Source: Desulfobacteraceae bacterium (lineage in GTDB: Bacteria > Desulfobacterota > Desulfobacteria > Desulfobacterales > Desulfobacteraceae). From it: a stretch of 5,193 nucleotides of DNA. Positions 1 to 4,157 of this stretch are shown piece by piece (the first letter of the stretch is position 1; the number at the start of each line of letters is the position of its first letter). The notes under the pieces were generated by a model. It did not search any database, was not told the origin of the DNA, and saw only the letters and a list, made by a program, of their open reading frames with translations. A program made the position numbers and the translations under genes. The DNA lies in NCBI GenBank assembly GCA_011390435.1, contig JAABSK010000191.1, forward strand, positions 282-5,474, read 5' to 3'.

Positions 1-925
1 AGTGGTCTTGTTTGATCAGGCTGAAAGTCCGCTGTATGACATTGACCTGGAGTTAAGGCGAAATTTTCCCTATATCAAGGTGGTGCCGGTGCTGGGCGAT
101 ATCCGGAACCGCAGCCGGCTGATAAATATTTTTGACCGGCACACCCCCCAGATTGTGTTTCATGCTGCCGCTTATAAGCATGTTCCCATGCTGGAAATTC
201 AGCCCTGGGAAGCGATATTGAACAATGTTGCCGGCACCCGGAATGTGCTGGAAATTGCAAAAGAATACACGGTTGAACGGTTTGTGCTGGTGTCCACGGA
301 CAAGGCGGTCCGCCCTACCAATATCATGGGAACCACCAAGCGGATTGCTGAATTGATGGTTCAAGGCCAGGTGTGTGAAGACCCGGGTGACACCCGGTTT
401 ATCACGGTCCGGTTTGGCAATGTGGTGGGCAGCGTGGGCAGCGTGATTCCTTTGTTCAAGCGGCAGATCGAGCAGGGGGGGCCGGTGACGATCACCCATC
501 CTGAGGTCACCCGGTTTTTTATGACCATTCCCGAGGCAAGTCAGTTGATTCTTCAGGCGGGTGCCATGGGCAGCGGAGGGGAGATTTTTATTCTGGAAAT
601 GGGAACATCCGTGAAAATTGTTGATATGGCAAGAGACCTGATCCGGTTTTCCGGGCTGGAGCCGGACAAAGATATCAAGATTGAGTATATCGGGCTTCGG
701 CCGGGTGAAAAATTGTATGAAGAACTGATCACGGAAGGGGAGAATATTCTGCCCACCCGGCATCAGAAAATCATGGTACTGGCAGGACAGACCTGTGAGC
801 AGAATCGGTTGAACGAAGATATTGACAGGCTTGTTGTGTCTGCAAAGGCTCAGGATGCAGCGACCATTAAAACACTGCTGAAAAAAATCGTTCCGGAGTA
901 TATGCCGGGCAGCGATGGTGTCTAA
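1..925 (+). CDS. WbpM/CapD/PglF-type nucleotide-sugar 4,6-dehydratase, C-terminal part (5' truncated)
   Basis: The frame is open from the left edge to a TAA at 923-925, about 307 residues. It is an extended short-chain dehydrogenase (NAD-dependent) of the polysaccharide biosynthesis CapD family. The GxxGxxG nucleotide-binding loop lies just outside the window; the visible part begins at the following strand (VLFD). Residues are numbered from base 2. Visible family signatures are GDIRN (32-36), HAAAYKHVP (54-62), STDKAVRPTN (98-107), MGTTKR (109-114), RFGNVVGS (137-144), HPEVTRFFM (166-174) and GLRPGEKLYEEL (231-242). A Met (109) stands where ordinary members carry the catalytic Tyr, with Lys113 four residues on. 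This Met form is typical of the long membrane-anchored WbpM/PglF type rather than the short soluble FlaA1/PseB type, so about 300 residues with several membrane helices are probably missing upstream. The likely reaction is UDP-GlcNAc to its 4-keto-6-deoxy derivative at the cytoplasmic face of the inner membrane. Family is certain; exact substrate is inferred. Confidence 0.93.
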   Translation, partial: VVLFDQAESPLYDIDLELRRNFPYIKVVPVLGDIRNRSRLINIFDRHTPQIVFHAAAYKHVPMLEIQPWEAILNNVAGTRNVLEIAKEYTVERFVLVSTDKAVRPTNIMGTTKRIAELMVQGQVCEDPGDTRFITVRFGNVVGSVGSVIPLFKRQIEQGGPVTITHPEVTRFFMTIPEASQLILQAGAMGSGGEIFILEMGTSVKIVDMARDLIRFSGLEPDKDIKIEYIGLRPGEKLYEELITEGENILPTRHQKIMVLAGQTCEQNRLNEDIDRLVVSAKAQDAATIKTLLKKIVPEYMPGSDGV

Positions 926-933
926 AACAAAAA

Positions 934-938
934 AGGAG
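934..938 (+). promoter_or_regulatory. Ribosome binding site that sets the start of the 135-residue membrane protein
   Basis: AGGAG lies 6 bases before the ATG at 945. It favours that start over the in-frame ATG at 915, which lies inside the end of the preceding gene and has no Shine-Dalgarno-like sequence before it. A second ATG follows immediately at 948 and could also be used. Confidence 0.75.
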
Positions 939-944
939 AAAAGC

Positions 945-1352
945 ATGATGCAGGGCAGAACACATTTTGGAATTGGTCTTTGTCTGGGAGTTGTGGTAAC
1001 CGCTGTTTTTTTTCATTTTTTTGCGCCTCGTTATGAAGTGGTCAACTCTGAGAGTGCGACAATCAAGCAGGATCGATGGTCCGGTGACACCTGGCGGCTT
1101 GAGGGAGATCAGTGGCGGAAGGTGATGGATACCCAGATGAACTGGCAGCCGGTTGATGATGCCTTGATGAAGGAGCTGAACATACCGACTCAAAATGATT
1201 CCCAGGGGCCGGGCCGTCAGATTGCAGCCTTGAAAAAGAAATATCCGGTGCTTGAAACGGTTTCTGATGAAGAGATCATGGAGCGGATCAAATATATTTA
1301 TGCCAGAAAGATCATGGTGGATCTGTATTTTGATAAGACCGATCTGAAATAA
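945..1352 (+). CDS. Hypothetical small protein with one N-terminal membrane segment
   Basis: I do not recognise this 135-residue protein. Residues 8-26 form one hydrophobic segment (GIGLCLGVVVTAVFFHFF), preceded by a short basic N-terminus and followed by APRYEV. This suggests a signal anchor with the remaining ~105 residues outside the cytoplasm. The first part of the exported region holds a Trp-rich motif, DRWSGDTWRLEGDQW (43-57), in which an Asp, Ser-Gly and spaced Trp residues recall short D-x-x-T/S-G-x-x-W strands seen in many uncharacterised envelope proteins. The C-terminal half (about 91-135) is charged and probably helical. There is no lipobox and no catalytic motif that I know. It follows the dehydratase by 19 bases in the same direction, so it is probably the last gene of that transcript; a polysaccharide-related role is only guilt by association. 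The hydrophobic segment is encoded partly by runs of 8 and 7 T (1006-1013, 1016-1022). Confidence 0.75.
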   Translation: MMQGRTHFGIGLCLGVVVTAVFFHFFAPRYEVVNSESATIKQDRWSGDTWRLEGDQWRKVMDTQMNWQPVDDALMKELNIPTQNDSQGPGRQIAALKKKYPVLETVSDEEIMERIKYIYARKIMVDLYFDKTDLK

Positions 1353-1356
1353 GAAG

Positions 1357-2406
1357 TTACAGCAGGGTTGCTTTTTTTGCGGCCCTGACAATGATCAGTG
1401 AGTAGATGATCTGGACCATCAGACAGGGGAGAAAAAGATAGAGTCTTTGCAGCCCGGAGATGGTGACCATCTGGATGGCACCGATGCCCTGGATGATTCC
1501 CATGGCACAATAAAAAAGTGTGACAGTGGTATGGGAATACCCCAGGCGGTTGAACAATTGATATAAATGGGTCCGGTGTGCCTGAAAGACATTTTCACCG
1601 GCCATAAGACGGCGGACAAAGGTGAAAAATGTGTCATAGATGAAATGGAACAACAACAGGGGGATGACCAGAAAAGAGGTATGAGCGTTATCATACAGTG
1701 AAGAAATGATGGCAAGGGTGGCAAAGGTGAATCCTAAAAATGTGCTTCCCACATCACCCATGAACAGCCGTCCCTTTGGAAAGTTAAATATCAGAAAACC
1801 CAGTGTGCCGGCGGTTAGCGTGTAGCACACGATATACGTAAAGTTACTGCCCTGGCTGAATGAGATATACCCAAAAAAAAGGGCTGCAACAACAGCATTT
1901 GCCCCTGCCATTCCATTTAACCCATCCATGAAATTATACGCATTGGTAAGACCCAGAATCCAGAGAAAGGTGATGATGTAGCCGATGATCCCCAGTGACT
2001 GGTTGGCCTGAAAGGGCAGGTTGAAACGGGTGATCACAATGCCAAAAGCAATACAGACCAGGATGGCTGCAATCTGTGTGAATAATCTCAGATAAAAAGG
2101 TTTTTGTTTGAGATCGTCATAAAAGGACATACCGGCAATCATCAGGCTGGAAAAGGCAAATCCCACAAAGATTTTCTGCGTGATCATGGTGGCTTCAGCC
2201 ACAATGTAGATAATGCCCATACCGATAAAAAAGGTCAGAACAATGGCGATTCCTCCGCCGGTAGGGGTCGGAGTTGTGTGCGAGGATCGATGATTTGGGT
2301 TGTCCAGTATCGTATAATGATTTATGATGATCCGGCAGCAGATGCTGGAAAACAGGAACAGCGCAAAGGCAAAAACAAGGTGCTGTAAAAATGCAGTAAG
2401 GGTCAT
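1357..2406 (-). CDS. Undecaprenyl-phosphate HexNAc-1-phosphate transferase (WecA/WbpL/MraY superfamily)
   Basis: This is a 349-residue polytopic inner-membrane enzyme with about ten or eleven hydrophobic segments. It transfers a sugar-1-phosphate from a UDP-sugar to undecaprenyl phosphate, the first membrane step of O-antigen or related glycan assembly. Superfamily motifs appear in order: DNPNHRSSH then PTPTGGG (35-52), the Asp pair in FYDDLK (95-100), NAYNFMDGLNG (155-165), FMGDVGS (215-221), YDTFFTFVRRL (257-267) and AHRTHLYQ (276-283), the cytoplasmic His loop. The RSSH/PTPxGGG N-terminus and HRTHLYQ loop fit the WbpL-like branch better than MraY, which uses UDP-MurNAc-pentapeptide. WbpL enzymes use UDP-FucNAc, UDP-QuiNAc or UDP-GlcNAc, which fits the WbpM-type dehydratase nearby. 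Length is normal and all key residues are present. The ATG at 2406 precedes the first membrane segment, but no strong Shine-Dalgarno sequence stands before it. The gene opposes its neighbours: convergent with the small membrane protein and divergent from the lipoprotein. The donor sugar cannot be read from sequence. Confidence 0.93.
   Translation of the reverse strand: MTLTAFLQHLVFAFALFLFSSICCRIIINHYTILDNPNHRSSHTTPTPTGGGIAIVLTFFIGMGIIYIVAEATMITQKIFVGFAFSSLMIAGMSFYDDLKQKPFYLRLFTQIAAILVCIAFGIVITRFNLPFQANQSLGIIGYIITFLWILGLTNAYNFMDGLNGMAGANAVVAALFFGYISFSQGSNFTYIVCYTLTAGTLGFLIFNFPKGRLFMGDVGSTFLGFTFATLAIISSLYDNAHTSFLVIPLLLFHFIYDTFFTFVRRLMAGENVFQAHRTHLYQLFNRLGYSHTTVTLFYCAMGIIQGIGAIQMVTISGLQRLYLFLPCLMVQIIYSLIIVRAAKKATLL
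1363..1387 (+). other. Stem-loop downstream of the small membrane protein gene, inside the 3' end of the opposite gene
   Basis: In plus-strand RNA, bases 1363-1371 pair with 1379-1387 over 9 positions (7 Watson-Crick, 2 G-U), enclosing a loop of seven U. It begins 10 bases after the stop of the small membrane protein gene. No U tract follows the stem, so it is not a standard intrinsic terminator; it could protect a 3' end or act with another factor. In minus-strand RNA the two G-U pairs become A-C mismatches, so the fold is specific to the plus-strand transcript. It may be chance, since the same bases encode the Ala-Ala-Lys-Lys tail of the transferase. Confidence 0.3.
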
Positions 2407-2470
2407 TGGATATCTAACATATAAATATGATTGTATTTTAACTATTGGGCAGATTTTTAATGGAAACGCG
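2407..2470. promoter_or_regulatory. AT-rich divergent intergenic region, probably carrying promoters for both flanking genes
   Basis: These 64 bases separate the starts of the leftward transferase gene and the rightward lipoprotein gene, so both promoters or their proximal parts should lie here. The best plus-strand -10 candidate is TATGAT at 2426-2431, one mismatch from TATAAT; no good -35 stands at the right distance. On the minus strand TAAAAT (complement of 2435-2440) is possible but also lacks a clear -35. No convincing operator palindrome is visible. The assignment rests mainly on gene orientation and AT richness. Confidence 0.45.
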
Positions 2471-3268
2471 ATGAAGAGTCAAGCAATTTGTAAATGGCTG
2501 TTATGTGTAAGTATGGCAATGGTTGTGATGGCAGGATGTGGTTCATCCCAGCTGTGGTATCAGCCAGGTCACAACCAGGTTGATTTTGATCTTGACCACC
2601 AGGAATGCCTCAGGAGTGCACAGGAAACAGCCCGGCAGTCAGGGATCACCGGCCAAAAGATGGTTCTTGAGACACTTGACGTGGCGTATGCCAATTGTCT
2701 TTTTTCACGGGGCTGGACCCACACGCCGCCGGGAGAAGATCAAACCCATGCGCATCAGACTGCGGTGCCGGTACCCGTGGATCAGAACCGCATCACCGTA
2801 TTTGACCGGCAGTTTGCAGTGCCGTTGGAATTCAAGCTGGTCAGCCATCAGATGGGCGGATTTCAGGATGTGAAGATGCAGACCCTTGTTTTCCAGAAGA
2901 ATGAGGCGGTGTTTTTGAATATGGTCATTCAGGAGACGGTTTCTCGAAAATTTGACCCGATTGATTATCCAGTGCAGCCCCCCTTTTTTGTGTATGACAG
3001 GGGAACGGCAGAAAAAGACGGCATTCCGTTGAACTGGACGGTTTTTTCCGGTGAGTTTCAGAAAAACTGGGTGGCTGGAATCGGGGCCTATTATTTTGTC
3101 GGGGAAAAAAAGCGGGTGAGCATTGTTCTGACAAAATCCATTTCATCGCAACAGCAGTCTCCACCCAAAGGACTCCGATTGACCCGTGACCAGAAAACCC
3201 AGGTGGACGCATTTGTAGATCAGTGGCTCGAGAGCAGAGCAGCTGGTTTTTTTTCGTTTGATTTTTGA
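2471..3268 (+). CDS. Hypothetical envelope lipoprotein with a conserved-looking Cys-pair/GW segment
   Basis: I do not recognise a named family for this 265-residue protein. It begins with a lipoprotein signal peptide: a basic N-terminus (MKSQAICK), a hydrophobic core (about 9-20) and a lipobox VMAGC with Cys23 as the lipidation site. The residues after it (GSSQ) have no Asp at +2, which suits outer-membrane sorting where the Lol rule applies. Two regions follow. Residues 24-85 carry W29-Y, then FDLDHQEC (39-46) and NCLFSRGW (75-82), with Cys46 and Cys76 well placed for a disulfide; this C...C-x-x-x-GW arrangement recalls small domains of other proteobacterial lipoproteins. Residues 105-260 look like an alternating strand-rich domain with aromatic residues and no catalytic motif I know. 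I chose ATG 2471 because it gives the signal peptide; the same frame is open further upstream, but that part overlaps the divergent gene. The ribosome site is weak (GGA at 2462-2464). It lies upstream of rfbF in the same direction after a 115-bp gap, so cotranscription is possible but not shown. Confidence 0.8.
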   Translation: MKSQAICKWLLCVSMAMVVMAGCGSSQLWYQPGHNQVDFDLDHQECLRSAQETARQSGITGQKMVLETLDVAYANCLFSRGWTHTPPGEDQTHAHQTAVPVPVDQNRITVFDRQFAVPLEFKLVSHQMGGFQDVKMQTLVFQKNEAVFLNMVIQETVSRKFDPIDYPVQPPFFVYDRGTAEKDGIPLNWTVFSGEFQKNWVAGIGAYYFVGEKKRVSIVLTKSISSQQQSPPKGLRLTRDQKTQVDAFVDQWLESRAAGFFSFDF

Positions 3269-3287
3269 ATCCTGATTTTGTTATATA
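3258..3287 (+). promoter_or_regulatory. Weak candidate sigma-70 promoter upstream of rfbF
   Basis: TTGATT (3258-3263) and TATATA (3282-3287) are separated by 18 bases, each matching four of six consensus positions. The -35 element overlaps the end of the lipoprotein gene. It would give an rfbF leader of roughly 90 bases. AT-rich sequence produces such matches often, so confidence is low; rfbF-rfbG may instead be read through from upstream. Confidence 0.25.
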
Positions 3288-3345
3288 CGACCCTTTGCGG
3301 CCCGTGTGGATTCAGACGCTGAACTGTAATCGACAGGGCGGAGCC

Positions 3346-3387
3346 ATGTTTTTTTGCTGGAAATTTTGTTCAAGGAGGTTTAAATGA
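3346..3387 (+). CDS. Possible 13-codon leader ORF overlapping the rfbF start
   Basis: An ATG at 3346 opens a 13-residue frame (MFFCWKFCSRRFK) whose TGA (3385-3387) overlaps the rfbF ATG in an ATGA arrangement. Its two adjacent AGG Arg codons (3373-3378) are themselves the core of the rfbF ribosome binding site. A modest Shine-Dalgarno-like AGGG lies 7-8 bases before it. If translated, it would couple ribosome traffic to rfbF initiation. An ORF this short can easily arise by chance, so this is listed as possible only. Confidence 0.2.
   Translation: MFFCWKFCSRRFK
3372..3378 (+). promoter_or_regulatory. Strong ribosome binding site of rfbF
   Basis: AAGGAGG, 5 bases before the ATG at 3384, is a near-perfect anti-16S match and the strongest Shine-Dalgarno sequence in the window. 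It fixes the rfbF start and suggests efficient translation. Confidence 0.85.
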
Positions 3388-4157
3388 AAGCCGTACTGCT
3401 TGCTGGTGGTCTTGGAACCCGAATTTCTGAGGAGACACATCTCAAGCCCAAGCCCATGATTGAAATCGGCGGCATGCCGATTCTCTGGCATATCATGAAG
3501 CTTTATTCAGCGCACGGCATTCATGAATTTGTGATCTGCTGCGGGTACAAAGGCTATATGATCAAGGAATATTTTGCCAATTATTTTTTGCATATGTCGG
3601 ATGTAACCTTTGATATGGCTGACAATAAAATGGAGGTTCATCAGCACAAAGCTGAGCCGTGGCGGGTTACCCTGGTTGATACAGGTGAGAATACCCTTAC
3701 CGGAGGTCGGTTGAAGCGGGTGAGCCCATATATTCAAAATGATGACGCGTTTTGTTTCACCTATGGTGACGGGGTATCAGATATTGATATTTCCGCAGAG
3801 ATTGATTTCCACAACAAACATGGTAAATGGGCTACGGTTGCGGCTGTAAAGCCTCCGGGGCGTTATGGCGCATTGGACCTGGAAAGTGGAATCGTGACCG
3901 GATTTACTGAAAAACCCCGCGGTGACGGCGGCTGTATTAATGGCGGGTTTTTTGTACTTTCTCCAAAGTGCCTTGACCTGATTGATAATGATCAGAGCAG
4001 CTGGGAAGGTGAGCCGCTTCGTCACTTGAGCGGCCTGGGACAGCTCATGGCGTTTGAACATAAAGGATTCTGGCAGCCCATGGATACCTTGCGGGATAAA
4101 AATTATCTGGAGCATCTCTGGCAATCAGGAGAAGCGCCCTGGAGGGTCTGGCAGTGA
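3384..4157 (+). CDS. rfbF: Glucose-1-phosphate cytidylyltransferase
   Basis: The 257-residue product matches the usual family length and appears complete. It makes CDP-glucose from CTP and glucose-1-phosphate in the cytoplasm, the first committed step toward CDP-linked 6-deoxy and 3,6-dideoxy sugars. It is a Rossmann-like nucleotidyltransferase. The N-terminal GGLGTR (8-13) with EET and LKPKPM (20-25) is the nucleotide and pyrophosphate loop, with Lys23 as the likely counterpart of the family's catalytic Lys. FTYGDGVSDID (125-135) carries the metal-binding Asp region, and FTEKP (174-178), INGGFFV (185-191) and WQPMDTLRD (230-238) line the sugar-binding and second metal-binding side. The EET after GTR and the YGDGVSD segment point to the CDP-glucose enzyme rather than RmlA or GalU, which share the fold. 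The start is fixed by the strong site at 3372-3378. Its stop overlaps the start of rfbG by 4 bases, so the two are translationally coupled. Confidence 0.96.
   Translation: MKAVLLAGGLGTRISEETHLKPKPMIEIGGMPILWHIMKLYSAHGIHEFVICCGYKGYMIKEYFANYFLHMSDVTFDMADNKMEVHQHKAEPWRVTLVDTGENTLTGGRLKRVSPYIQNDDAFCFTYGDGVSDIDISAEIDFHNKHGKWATVAAVKPPGRYGALDLESGIVTGFTEKPRGDGGCINGGFFVLSPKCLDLIDNDQSSWEGEPLRHLSGLGQLMAFEHKGFWQPMDTLRDKNYLEHLWQSGEAPWRVWQ
4141..4146 (+). promoter_or_regulatory. Ribosome binding site of rfbG inside the end of rfbF
   Basis: GGAGGG, 7 bases before the GTG at 4154, lies in the last codons of rfbF. It supports the GTG as the true start, since no ATG occurs near the expected N-terminus in that frame. 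Confidence 0.75.

Noticed and set aside
425..445. Tandem GTGGGCAGC repeat
   Set aside because: It encodes Val-Gly-Ser-Val-Gly-Ser within the conserved RFGNVxGSxGSVIP stretch of the family, so it is protein-driven.
475..481. Run of seven G inside the dehydratase gene as a phase-variation tract
   Set aside because: The frame is intact and the run encodes the Gly-Gly of the family's usual GGPVT segment, so conserved codons explain it.
915..944. Upstream ATG for the small membrane protein, overlapping the dehydratase stop
   Set aside because: It has no Shine-Dalgarno sequence and would add ten polar residues before the membrane segment; ATG 945 has a well-spaced AGGAG.
53..946. Long open frame on the minus strand opposite the dehydratase
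   Set aside because: It is the antisense shadow of a gene with clear family motifs; its translation is rich in His, Arg and Pro, shows no domain, and has no supporting start context.
2324..2470. Upstream extension of the lipoprotein frame
   Set aside because: It would overlap the start of the divergent transferase gene and bury the lipoprotein signal peptide.
2460..2474. Four-codon ORF (METR) whose TGA overlaps the lipoprotein ATG
   Set aside because: It is too short to distinguish from chance and lacks a ribosome site, though it resembles the arrangement before rfbF.
3221..3254. Intrinsic terminator at the end of the lipoprotein gene (weak hairpin followed by T8)
   Set aside because: Only two 3-bp helices with an internal mismatch (3221-3228 with 3238-3245) precede the T run, which lies in coding sequence; the stem is too weak to call.
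3311..3323. TTCAG-acg-CTGAA hairpin in the gap before rfbF
   Set aside because: It is a 5-bp AT-containing stem with no T run directly after it; expected by chance in a 115-bp gap.
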